A stretch of 64,000 bases of DNA from JAGWBJ01 sp034423015 (GTDB lineage: Bacteria; Chloroflexota; Dehalococcoidia; Lucifugimonadales; JAGWBF01): the NCBI GenBank assembly GCA_034423015.1, contig DAOUJG010000024.1:10143-74142 (forward strand), given 5' to 3'. Position numbers and translations under genes: made by a program. Every line of letters starts with the position of its first letter. The stretch's first letter is position 1. Below, in pieces: positions 51,400 to 59,467 of the stretch. The notes below the pieces were generated by a model that worked only from the letters and a program-made list of their open reading frames with translations, did not search any database and was not told the origin of the DNA.

Positions 51400-51827
51400 G
51401 TCGTCTCCTGCACCCGATGGAATACCAAGATGATAGCCGACGCCCAGTGGGGGTTGCAAGCTGGCATAGCCTGCGCACCCTCCAGCATTCCCCCGAACGC
51501 GGGAGTCCAGATTTGTCCTCCTGCCCTGCATTCCGGCCTTGGGCAATTCCGAACGAAGCGGAGCGAGGTGAGCACCTCCCTTCATCTAACCCTCTGGATG
51601 GACCAGAATCCGGGGTGAGGACCAAGTGGTGGATGCACGGACATTGATAGCGACAATCCCAGGCCTAGCGGGCTCTGGCATTCTGGTCTATAATAGAGGG
51701 CGACACTCGGTTAGCTCGCCAAGGTTTGGACGCAAGGAACGGACCTTTCCCTCGGCCCCTTCTCTTCTTGTTCACTCCCCGCTGATTCACCTGTGTCGCC
51801 ACTCTGAACTAGGGAGTCCGTTCTCGT
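51400..51827. other. Divergent intergenic region with repeats and a promoter
   Basis: It holds a REP-like palindrome (ATTCCCCCGAACGCGGGAGTC near 51490, shown split as CCCCGAACGCGGGAG), a GGAATGAC-family copy (ATTCCGAACGAAGCGG near 51549) and a TATAAT at 51689-51694 reading plus. The last would give the helicase gene a leader of about 130 nt. No reading frame looks real. Confidence 0.55.
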
Positions 51828-53180
51828 ATGACTTATCGCTCTTCGCCTACCCGCCTGCGCCCGACCAACCGCACCCGGCATCAAGCCGTTTGCGATGACT
51901 GCGGCATATCTGCCGCCCTTCCTTTCCGGCCAAGCCAGGGCAAGCCGGTGTACTGTCCCTCATGCTTCAAGGCCCGCCGCCGTGGGCATCCCTTGATGAT
52001 CAGTACAAACGGAAGCAAGTCACCTACCACAAGTGAGCCAGCCGCCGATAGCGCCCCGTTCAATGGCACGGCGTTTTCTGAAATGCCTTTGAAGGCCGCG
52101 ACCAAGGCGGCGATTTCCCGAATGAACATATCAAGGCCCACACCCATTCAGAAGAAGGCTATCCCTCATCTAATGGCGGGACGAGACCTGATTGGTCAGG
52201 CGCGTACGGGGTCAGGAAAGACGCTGGCGTTCGCCGTGCCCCTGACCGAGCGGTGCGACCCGTCATTCCGGCAGGTCCAGGCCCTTGTGCTGGTGCCAAC
52301 CCGTGAACTGGCCATCCAGGTAGCGGGAGTCATGGAAGCGCTTGCTTCGTCGCAGCGGCTCCGCGTTGCGCTACTGTACGGCGGCCGGTCTCTTCGGCCG
52401 GAATACGCGACATTGAGGAGCGGCCCTCATGTCGTCATCGGCACTCCAGGCCGGACGCTGGACCATATACGGCAAGGGACACTCGACCTGGGTTCAGTGC
52501 GATTTCTTGTGCTGGACGAAGCGGATGAGATGTTGGATCGGGGGTTTGCCCCCGATGTCGAGTCCATCATAGGCCGGACGCCCAACGAGCGTCAGACGGC
52601 ACTTCTGTCCGCAACCGTGCCTGCGTGGGTGGCCCAGACCGCAGCAAAGCACCTGCGCCGGCCTGTAAGGGTGGAGGTGGACGCGGGCATGCAGGCCCCG
52701 CCCAGCGTCGAGCACTTGGTCTACACTATCCAAAGCGGTGACAAATTGGAGGCTCTAAGAGCGCTATTGGACGGTCGAGACGGTACCTCGGTCATCGTCT
52801 TTCTCAAGACCAAGCGCAGGGTCAAGCAGTTGGCAAGGCAACTGGATTCGTTGGACTACCCGGTAGGGGCGCTCCAAGGAAATCTAAGCCAAAGCGCGCG
52901 CGAACGAGTGATGACGGACTTTCGCTCCGGCAATGCGTCGATCTTGGTGGCGACGAATGTGGCCGCCAGGGGCTTGGACTTCGAGGCTATTGGACAAGTC
53001 ATCAACTATGACCTACCGGATTCGGAGCAGCTGTTCACCCACCGCGTTGGACGGACCGGCCGTATGGGCCGCTCTGGTGAGGCGATAACGTTCATTACGG
53101 CGGATGACGAGCGGAAATGGCGTGAGATCGAGCGGGGCCTCGGCAAGAGGTTCACAAGGAAGCCCTGGCAGAGCCCTTAA
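51828..53180 (+). CDS. DEAD-box RNA helicase with N-terminal zinc-ribbon
   Basis: A 450-residue protein. Residues 20-50 form a CxxC-x17-CxxC zinc ribbon (VCDDCGISAALPF ... GKPVYCPSCFKARR: Cys22, 25, 43, 46). After a linker comes a full DEAD-box core from about 83: Q motif PTPIQKKAIPHL, Walker A ARTGSGKT, PTRELA, GTPGRT, DEAD (LDEADEML), SAT, then TNVAARGLDF and HRVGRTGRMG. There is no Arg-Gly tail or DbpA domain. It unwinds short RNA duplexes in ribosome assembly or RNA decay; the ribbon may give RNA specificity. The ATG at 51828 is needed to include the ribbon. GC is somewhat lower than neighbours. Confidence 0.93.
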   Translation: MTYRSSPTRLRPTNRTRHQAVCDDCGISAALPFRPSQGKPVYCPSCFKARRRGHPLMISTNGSKSPTTSEPAADSAPFNGTAFSEMPLKAATKAAISRMNISRPTPIQKKAIPHLMAGRDLIGQARTGSGKTLAFAVPLTERCDPSFRQVQALVLVPTRELAIQVAGVMEALASSQRLRVALLYGGRSLRPEYATLRSGPHVVIGTPGRTLDHIRQGTLDLGSVRFLVLDEADEMLDRGFAPDVESIIGRTPNERQTALLSATVPAWVAQTAAKHLRRPVRVEVDAGMQAPPSVEHLVYTIQSGDKLEALRALLDGRDGTSVIVFLKTKRRVKQLARQLDSLDYPVGALQGNLSQSARERVMTDFRSGNASILVATNVAARGLDFEAIGQVINYDLPDSEQLFTHRVGRTGRMGRSGEAITFITADDERKWREIERGLGKRFTRKPWQSP

Positions 53181-53326
53181 GGCATGTGAAGTCCACGCGC
53201 AGAGGCACCAACCCTCGCTACGGCAAGAACTACCGCTACGACCTCACCACAACCGGCCAGTCACTTACCGTGCAACTGGATGCAGAGCCTCCGCCCGCGC
53301 GGTCTGGAAGCGTCCTTGACGGTAAG

Positions 53327-53980
53327 ATGGGTCCCGACATGAAGGCAGACGCCGACCATCCTATTCTCAGGGGCTATCTGCACCTGGCCAGCGCGCTGGT
53401 CGCCCCGGGCGCTCTTGTTCTGCTGGTGTTGCTGGCAGACACTCCCAGATCGATCGTTGGCGCCGCGATCTTCGGCGCCAGTCTCGTGGTCCTCTACTGG
53501 ACCAGCGCCAGCTATCACCTGCTGGCAAGGCGGCGCCCCCGGGGATTCATGAGCAGGCTGGACCGCTCGATTATCTTCATCTTCATCGCCGGGGCCTATA
53601 CGCCTTTCGTCCTCAAGCTAATGAGCAACGCCTGGGGGATACCCATCCTGTCCGTCGTGGGCGGGCTGGCTTTGACCGGTTTCATAACGACCCTGGCCGC
53701 CCCTCCGGCCCCGAGCTGGGTACGGGTGGCGATGTATCTCGTACTGGGCTGGGTCGGAATCATAGGTATAACCGAGCTGGTAGGATCGCTCCCGGTCGAG
53801 GCCCTGGCGCTGCTAGTACTAGGAGGGATGCTCTTCTCCATCGGGGCCGCCACGTACGCTGCCAAGCGTCCCAATCCGTTCCCATCGGTCTTCGGCTACC
53901 ACGAGATCTTTCACACTCTCCAAGTTGTCGCCACCGCGCTCTTGTACTGGGTGGTGGCCGTGTATGTCATACAGGCCTAA
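53327..53980 (+). CDS. Hemolysin III/YqfA-family membrane protein (HlyIII, PAQR-like)
   Basis: About 217 residues with seven membrane helices. Family residues: SASYHLLARR near residue 62, LDRSIIFIFIAGAYTPF near 82 and FGYHEIFHTLQVVATALLY near the C-terminus, whose Ser/His/Asp set forms the zinc site of the CREST/PAQR superfamily. The frame is open from a GTG at 53186, but residues before 53327 (RRGTNPRYGKNYRYDLTTTG) are basic, polar and unlike the family. Start at 53327 or 53339 is preferred. Despite the name, a haemolytic role is unproven. It lies 146 bases after the helicase. Confidence 0.86.
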   Translation: MGPDMKADADHPILRGYLHLASALVAPGALVLLVLLADTPRSIVGAAIFGASLVVLYWTSASYHLLARRRPRGFMSRLDRSIIFIFIAGAYTPFVLKLMSNAWGIPILSVVGGLALTGFITTLAAPPAPSWVRVAMYLVLGWVGIIGITELVGSLPVEALALLVLGGMLFSIGAATYAAKRPNPFPSVFGYHEIFHTLQVVATALLYWVVAVYVIQA

Positions 53981-54021
53981 TATACTGGGGCGTCTCCCTC
54001 AAGAGACCCAGGAGGTGTTAG

Positions 54022-54690
54022 TTGGCGTTCGCAGACGACGTGGAGAAGATGGCGGAGCCGGTACGCCGGGCGATACTGGAGCACCCCTTCGTGACGGGCA
54101 TCGGGGACGGCACCCTGGACCCGGAGAGTTTCAAGTACTACGTCCGGCAGGACTACGTGTACCTGATCGACTACAGCCGCGTGATGGCGTTGGCGTCGGC
54201 CAGGGCGCCCGACCTGGAGACGATGGGCTGGTTCGCCCGTCTCCTGGACGGGACGCTGAACACCGAGATGGAGCTTCACCGCGGCTACTGCGCCAGGTTC
54301 GGAATCAGCAGCGAGGAGCTGGAGGCGACCCGGGCCTCCCCCACGACCGTCGCCTACACCAGCTACCTGCTGAACGTGGCGCACCAGGGGTCCTTCGCCG
54401 AGGTGGCGGCGTCGTTCCTGCCCTGCCAGTGGGGATACTGGGAGATCGGCGACCACCTGGCCAGGAAGGGGAAGCCCAAGGGCGCGCCGCTGTACCGGGA
54501 GTGGATCGAGATGTACGTCTCCACCGAGTACAGAGCGCTGGCGGAGTGGGCCAGGTCCCTGGCGGACCGGGTCGCCTCCGAGGCTGGCCCCGCGGAGCGG
54601 AAGCGGATGGAGCTGGCCTACCTGACCAGCCTGCGGTACGAGTACCTGTTCTGGGACATGTCGTACCGGCGGGAAGAGTGGCCCGTATGA
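54022..54690 (+). CDS. tenA: TenA-family thiaminase II/aminopyrimidine aminohydrolase-like protein
   Basis: A 222-residue all-helical TenA protein. The active-site Cys135 (SFLPCQWGYWEIG), Asp44 (YVRQDYVYLIDYSR) and the C-terminal Glu in RYEYLFWDMSYR are in place. It salvages the thiamin pyrimidine moiety by hydrolysing aminopyrimidine breakdown products. Start TTG at 54022 with AGGAGG six bases upstream. No thiamin gene or TPP riboswitch is visible nearby (only 41 bases separate it from HlyIII). Confidence 0.92.
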   Translation: MAFADDVEKMAEPVRRAILEHPFVTGIGDGTLDPESFKYYVRQDYVYLIDYSRVMALASARAPDLETMGWFARLLDGTLNTEMELHRGYCARFGISSEELEATRASPTTVAYTSYLLNVAHQGSFAEVAASFLPCQWGYWEIGDHLARKGKPKGAPLYREWIEMYVSTEYRALAEWARSLADRVASEAGPAERKRMELAYLTSLRYEYLFWDMSYRREEWPV

Positions 54691-54723
54691 CGAACCCGGT
54701 CCTCTGACAAGCCGCGATGGGAG

Positions 54724-56058
54724 TTATTCTCCTGGGGACTCCCGGCAGATCTTCCAGCGCGTGCCTTCGTCCCCCTCCTCCTTGCACAAGAACCGTTCGA
54801 GGATCTCTTCGGGCACGCGCTTTTTCATCCCATCCAAGTCCGGGCCATCCAGGTCCGGCCCATCCAGGTCCGGCCGGCGGAAGTGGAACCGGTCCCAGGA
54901 GGGCCCGCGTCCGTCGAGGTCCGGCTGCGGGTGAATCCATCGACCCCTCCGAGTCTCGGCGTACTCGGGCCAATCGCCAAGGGTCACCTGGACTTCCAGG
55001 GTCCCACCATCGCGGACCACCGTCAGGGTCACCTGGTCCTGGGGCCGGCTGGCGTTTAGCTCCGCGATCAGCTCGGCGGTGTTGTCGACGGAGACTCCAT
55101 CGACGGCGGTTATCACGTCTCCGCCATCCGCAGGCCTGCCCCGGCTGCCTGTACCCGACTCCACGAGTCCCGCGTCCTCGGCGGGGCTGTCCCCAGTGAC
55201 GCCGGTCACGTACACTCCCCGCTCCACGGCAAGGTCCAGGCGCTGGGCGAGGTCCGAGTCTACGTCCGCTACCCGGATTCCCAGCCAGGGGGAACGGATG
55301 ACTTCACCGGCCTTCAGGTCGGGAAGCACCTCCTTCAGGTCGTCGATGGGCACGGCGAACCCCATGGTCCTCTCGCCCAGGGGCGACAAGCGGATGGCGG
55401 TGTTGATCCCCACCACGGCCCCGCCGGAGTCCAGCAAGGGTCCCCCGGAGTTGCCGGGGTTGATCAGCGCGTCGGTCTGGATCACGTTGGGGATGACTCG
55501 TCCCACCGAGCTGGGCAGGTCGCGGCCAAGCTGGCTGATAACGCCGACGGTCACCGAGCCCTCCAGGCCAAAGGGGTTGCCGATGGCGATGGCCATCTGG
55601 CCGGGCTTCAGCTCCGCCGAGTCGCCCAGCGCAACGGGGGTCTTTCCGGAGACCAACGACGGGTCCACCTTCAACAGGGCCTGGTCTCCCGCAGGATTCC
55701 TGCCCAGTATGGCCGCCTCCGCGGAGGTGCCGTCGCTGAACCTCACCCTGGCGCCGGCGGACCCCTCAACCACATGGTTGTTGGTCACGATGTGACCCTG
55801 GGAATCGATGAGGAACCCGGACCCGACGCCGGTCTTCCAGAGATCGTCGCCTCCCTGGCTGGTGCTGACCTCCACCACCGAGGGGCTGACCCGCTCGTAG
55901 ACGTCGATGACCACCTGCTCGTCGAACAGGACAGAGGCGGAGGCGGTGTCCAAGTACCTCTCCCTCCCCGGCCCCAGCCACAGGAACGCAACGGCCACCA
56001 TCACGGCAGCGGCTACGGCGGCAAGGCCAAGGGTCAAACCCTTTGCCATCCCGGTCAT
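54724..56058 (-). CDS. HtrA/DegP-type serine protease with PDZ domain and membrane anchor
   Basis: A 444-residue protease. One N-terminal membrane helix (residues 6-28) is followed by the S1C domain with triad His95 (VTNNHVVEG), Asp125 (NPAGDQALLK) and Ser204 (NPGNSGGPLLD). A PDZ domain spans about 265-368 (WLGIRVADV ... GVYVTGVTGDSPAEDAGL ... GGDVITAVDGVSV). The C-terminal tail (375-444) is unusual: three PDLDG units in tandem, coded by a 15-bp DNA repeat near 54836-54880, then an acidic/basic end. It is the envelope quality-control enzyme; a 14-bp palindrome 42-55 bases upstream may be its operator. GGAGGT precedes the ATG. Confidence 0.92.
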   Translation of the reverse strand: MTGMAKGLTLGLAAVAAAVMVAVAFLWLGPGRERYLDTASASVLFDEQVVIDVYERVSPSVVEVSTSQGGDDLWKTGVGSGFLIDSQGHIVTNNHVVEGSAGARVRFSDGTSAEAAILGRNPAGDQALLKVDPSLVSGKTPVALGDSAELKPGQMAIAIGNPFGLEGSVTVGVISQLGRDLPSSVGRVIPNVIQTDALINPGNSGGPLLDSGGAVVGINTAIRLSPLGERTMGFAVPIDDLKEVLPDLKAGEVIRSPWLGIRVADVDSDLAQRLDLAVERGVYVTGVTGDSPAEDAGLVESGTGSRGRPADGGDVITAVDGVSVDNTAELIAELNASRPQDQVTLTVVRDGGTLEVQVTLGDWPEYAETRRGRWIHPQPDLDGRGPSWDRFHFRRPDLDGPDLDGPDLDGMKKRVPEEILERFLCKEEGDEGTRWKICRESPGE

Positions 56059-56099
56059 ACGACACCTCCCTCGAACGTTTGACCGGAGTGTATGCCGGG

Positions 56100-56113
56100 G
56101 TTCTTAAGAACCT
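56100..56113. promoter_or_regulatory. 14-bp perfect palindrome GGTTCTTAAGAACC upstream of htrA
   Basis: A perfect palindrome in the 128-base gap ahead of the protease gene, followed by an AT-rich CTATTAAG. Candidate operator for a dimeric regulator; also compatible with a chance palindrome. Confidence 0.4.
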
Positions 56114-56186
56114 ATTAAGCCTGTGCGAGGACCGGGTCGACAGGAGGCGCCGGCCCTGTACCCGACATCGGGCCAGAGGAGCCGGG

Positions 56187-56378
56187 CTACCCGGTCTGGG
56201 CCCTGACGTCCGGGGGGAGCAGATTGGGTATGGAGTCTTCGATGGGGTAGGTCTCGGGGCACGCCTTGCAGAGGAGCGCACCCGTCACCACCTCGTCTCC
56301 GTCCTCTTGGTCGACCTTCAGCTCCAACGGGCCCTTGCACACGGGACAAGCCAGGATGTCCATCAGTTCCTTCTTCAT
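56187..56378 (-). CDS. Trm112/YcaR-family small zinc-binding-like protein
   Basis: A 63-residue protein. MKKELMDILACPVCKGPLEL at the N-terminus and LLCKACPETYPIEDSIPNLL at the C-terminus match the Trm112 family, with four cysteines (CPVC and CKAC) for zinc. In other organisms these proteins activate SAM-dependent methyltransferases. ATG at 56378 has GGAGG seven bases upstream; a frame to 56414 adds twelve odd residues. It follows the CopD-like gene by 40 bases. Confidence 0.9.
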   Translation of the reverse strand: MKKELMDILACPVCKGPLELKVDQEDGDEVVTGALLCKACPETYPIEDSIPNLLPPDVRAQTG

Positions 56379-56418
56379 ACTTCCTCCCAAGCCAACCGTA
56401 GAGCCAACGGGCACATGT

Positions 56419-56922
56419 TCATCCCTCGATGCCCTTCTCGATGAGCATCTTGAGGATGTCCGCCAAAAGGAACACGATAACGCCTATGACCAGCACCGCC
56501 GTGGCCCCCGTCATAAGGTTGGCGGCCCTCCGGAAGCCACGAGCGGGGGGCTCCTCATCCGAGTAGGTCCCGGGCTCATCCGAGTAGGTCCTGGGCCTCA
56601 GGAAGCGCACCAGGTAGAACATGTACAGGGCAAGCACCACCTTTACGACCAGGACCACGACGTACGCGGTGCCAACAAATTGCGAGGTCAGCCTGGCGAA
56701 GGTCATGATCACGCCAGTCACGATCAGCACGGCTATGGCCGTGTTGACCATGACCCTGAACTGCTGGCCCAGCCTCCGCAGGGCCAGGCCCCGGTCCCCC
56801 TCCAGGGCCCTGATGTTGGGCCGCAGCACCAGCAGGTAGAACATCCCTCCACCAACCCAGGATACGGCCGCCAGGGCGTGGACCCACCGGATGACCAGGA
56901 GCAACACGTCGGGAAAGCTCAT
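56419..56922 (-). CDS. CopD-like four-helix membrane protein
   Basis: A 167-residue membrane protein with about four helices (VLLLVIRWVHALAAVSWVGG, IAVLIVTGVIMTF, YVVVLVVKVVLALYMFYLV and LMTGATAVLVIGVIVFLLA). The first helix with His and WVGGGMFY and the later VLALYMFYLVRF resemble CopD/DUF2269-type proteins that bind copper or haem. A duplicated TYSDEPGTYSDE stretch, from a 21-bp DNA repeat near 56562-56603, lies in the loop before the last helix. Function is not proven; the neighbour downstream is Trm112. Confidence 0.78.
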   Translation of the reverse strand: MSFPDVLLLVIRWVHALAAVSWVGGGMFYLLVLRPNIRALEGDRGLALRRLGQQFRVMVNTAIAVLIVTGVIMTFARLTSQFVGTAYVVVLVVKVVLALYMFYLVRFLRPRTYSDEPGTYSDEEPPARGFRRAANLMTGATAVLVIGVIVFLLADILKMLIEKGIEG

Positions 56923-57154
56923 GGCTCTACCGACCGCCGACCTGCCAATCGCCGCCCGGCCGGTCGCCTATCGACTGGGGGCGTCATCGCTCTGTAGCCA
57001 ACTATCTGTAAGGGAGCCGCCAATTTCAACCGCCATTCTATTTGTGGCCCGCCGGGCAGTCAATCCGCGCGGTGAGCACCGGTCATGCCGTGGTTGACAC
57101 TAAATGGAATTGGAAATAAAATTCCTGCTACTCCGAGAGGGGGGCTGGAGAGGG

Positions 57155-58117
57155 ATGAGGGACATCAGGCTGCGGCGGCTTCTGGCCATCGACTACCCCA
57201 TACTCCAGGCCGGGGTCCCCTGGGTATCCAATCCCGAGCTTGTGGCAGCCGTCTCCGGTGCCGGCGGGCTGGGGGTCCTCCACCCCTCGGCGGGGATGGC
57301 CCCGGACGGAGACATGGCCGGCAACCTGCGCGAGAGCATCCGCGCGACCCGCCGCCTGACGGCCGCCCCCTTTGGAGTCTGCTTCTACCTTGCCAACCCG
57401 CAGGCGGAGGAGCTGATCGACGTGGCCCTTCATGAAGGCGCCAGAATCGCCGTCACCTACGGAGGGAGCCCGGCCCTGTTTACCGGGAAGCTGAAGGCCG
57501 AGGACGCCATCGTGCTGCACCAGGTCTCCACCGTGCGCCACGCCAGGGGGGCCGAGGCCCAGGGCGTCGACGTGGTGATCGCCGACGGGTACGAGGGGGG
57601 CGGGATCCGCGGGCCCGAGGAGATCCCCAACCTGGTCCTGGTGCCCCAGATCGCCGAGGCGGTCTCCATACCGATCATCGTATCCGGAGGCGTGATGGAC
57701 GCCCGGGGGTTCGTGGCCGCCATGGCCCTTGGCGCCCACGGCGTCCAGCTTGGGACGCGCTTCGTGGCCACCCACGAATGCATAGCCCATCCCAAGTACA
57801 AGGAGGCCCTCCTGGGGGCCATCGACACGGGCACCATCGTCGCCGGCCGGTACCGCTGGCCGACCCGGCTCCTGCGGAGCGGCAAGAGCATCCGGTCCAA
57901 GAATGCCGAGCCGCCCCAGGACTCGGACAGGCAGGAGTTCTGGGACGGAGAGTTGGGGGCGACCCAGATACGCGAGGCCATTCTCGACGGCAACCTGGAG
58001 AGCAGCGTGGCCTACTGCGGCGCGGGAGTCGGCTTGGTCTCGGAGATAATGAGCGCCGCCGAGGTGGTCGAGAACCTGGCCTCGGGGTCACGAACGATCA
58101 TAGCCGGCCTCCGCTAG
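57155..58117 (+). CDS. Nitronate monooxygenase/enoyl-ACP reductase II-like flavoprotein with altered active-site His
   Basis: A 320-residue TIM-barrel FMN protein. N-terminal RLLAIDYPILQAGVPWVSNP and ELVAAVSGAGGLGVLHPS, PFGVCFYL near 79, and SGGVMDARGFVAAMALGAHGVQLGTRFVAT near 178-207 define the 2-nitropropane dioxygenase/FabK family. The loop normally E-A-G-G-H-x-G reads GYEGGGIRG near 145: the His implicated in catalysis is Ile. Chemistry may therefore differ. ATG at 57155 with GGAGAGGG; a frame to 57104 is possible. It is alone, divergent from the CopD-like gene. Confidence 0.87.
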   Translation: MRDIRLRRLLAIDYPILQAGVPWVSNPELVAAVSGAGGLGVLHPSAGMAPDGDMAGNLRESIRATRRLTAAPFGVCFYLANPQAEELIDVALHEGARIAVTYGGSPALFTGKLKAEDAIVLHQVSTVRHARGAEAQGVDVVIADGYEGGGIRGPEEIPNLVLVPQIAEAVSIPIIVSGGVMDARGFVAAMALGAHGVQLGTRFVATHECIAHPKYKEALLGAIDTGTIVAGRYRWPTRLLRSGKSIRSKNAEPPQDSDRQEFWDGELGATQIREAILDGNLESSVAYCGAGVGLVSEIMSAAEVVENLASGSRTIIAGLR

Positions 58118-58161
58118 CAGCCCCCCGGCGCCGGCGGCCCGGGGCATTCCATGGTCCCGCG

Positions 58162-59406
58162 TCATTCGGGAGCCTCGTCGAGCTCCGCCGACACCAGCTC
58201 CTCGGCCATGCCCAGGACCTTCTTCCGGCGTTCGGCGTCCATCTCCCGACCCTCCAGGTATAGACGCAGGGCGTCGACGGGGGTGAGCCCCTCGGCCACC
58301 GCGGCGGGAATCCTGGTCCTGCGGTCCTGGTCCACGTCCCGGGTGATCGCCGCGACGTAGTGGGCGGCCGACAGGGCGTGGCGGATGTCTTGCTCCCTCA
58401 CCCGATGGTCCAGGTCGGCGGGCAGGCTCATCCGCAGCCTCACGATGGCCCCCCGAACGTCCTTGGACATGATGCTCCGCACCACCGTCGCCGTGGGGTC
58501 GTCGTCCCCCGGGCGAACGGCCGCGTCGATGGTGAGGAAGGGACGCGCGTCGACCCGCTGGAACTGGAAGTCCTGCAGGCGACGTCCCCGGGGCGCCGAG
58601 GGGTCCAGGTCGACCACGCAGAACCCCTTGTCGTCCTTCTCCTCGCTGAAGTCCACCCGCTCCAGGCTCCCCGAATACACGATCTTGGGGTCGTCTCGCA
58701 ACACCTGGTGCTTGTGGATGTGCCCCAGGGCCACGTAGTCCAGCTCCCGCCTGCTCAGCGCACTGAGGTACAACGCGTGGTCCTGCCCCAGCATCATGGA
58801 GCGCTCGGTGCCGGTGGTGGCGCCGTTTACCGTTACGTGCCCCGTCAGGACCGCGGGCACGTCGGGGTCGAGGGCCTGCGCCTGGTCCTCAACTCCCTTC
58901 GCGAATAGCTCCTCGATGCGCTGCCTGGCCTGCTCGATGGTCAGGGACCTGGCCTCCTCCCGGCTCAGCAGGCGGCTGCGCCGGGGCCAGGGCACGGCCA
59001 CGATCTGGATGGGGCCGTTTCTCGTGGGCAGGGTGTACGTCTGGAGAGTGTCCCCCACGTACAGCCCGGGCACCTGGAGGGTATGGAATATCTCTATGGC
59101 GGTGGCCCTGCCCACGGCGTTGGGCAGGTCGTGGTTTCCCACCAGCAGGAACACCGGTATCCCCGCCGCCGACAGCCGGGCCAGCCGCTTGGCGAACTCC
59201 CTCTGATGGGTCTGAGAGGGATCCCGCCCCTTGTAGGCGTCGCCCGCCAGGAGCACCAGGTCCACCTGATGCACCAGGGCGTACTCCACCAGCTCGTCGA
59301 AGCATGAGAGGAAGTCCAGCAGCCGGGTGGACAGGCCCGTCGAGGGGTCCGTCCGCCCGTAGTTCTCGACCCCTATGTGGAGATCAGAGAAGTGGAGAAT
59401 GCGCAT
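58162..59406 (-). CDS. SbcD/Mre11-type DNA repair exonuclease
   Basis: A 414-residue metallophosphoesterase nuclease. Metal-site motifs: LHFSDLHIGVENYG at the N-terminus, LVLLAGDAYKGRDPSQTHQRE near 50, FLLVGNHDLPNA near 88, TGHVTVNG near 190 and ALGHIHKHQVL near 226. The C-terminal third is helical (REQDIRHALSAAHYVAAITRD), as in SbcD capping domains. The usual partner ATPase SbcC/Rad50 is not adjacent on either side. glyS lies 61 bases upstream on the same strand. Confidence 0.9.
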   Translation of the reverse strand: MRILHFSDLHIGVENYGRTDPSTGLSTRLLDFLSCFDELVEYALVHQVDLVLLAGDAYKGRDPSQTHQREFAKRLARLSAAGIPVFLLVGNHDLPNAVGRATAIEIFHTLQVPGLYVGDTLQTYTLPTRNGPIQIVAVPWPRRSRLLSREEARSLTIEQARQRIEELFAKGVEDQAQALDPDVPAVLTGHVTVNGATTGTERSMMLGQDHALYLSALSRRELDYVALGHIHKHQVLRDDPKIVYSGSLERVDFSEEKDDKGFCVVDLDPSAPRGRRLQDFQFQRVDARPFLTIDAAVRPGDDDPTATVVRSIMSKDVRGAIVRLRMSLPADLDHRVREQDIRHALSAAHYVAAITRDVDQDRRTRIPAAVAEGLTPVDALRLYLEGREMDAERRKKVLGMAEELVSAELDEAPE

Positions 59407-59467
59407 GGCGACTATTGGGGACCGACCGTTTGCGCATGGCGTGCCCCTGGGCGGCCCGTCGCGGCCC

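Noticed and set aside
53186..53326. N-terminal extension of the HlyIII protein from the GTG at 53186
   Set aside because: The basic, polar residues are unlike the family and precede the first membrane helix by far; internal ATGs are better.
53981..54021. TPP riboswitch before tenA
   Set aside because: Only 41 bases separate the genes, too short for a THI element.
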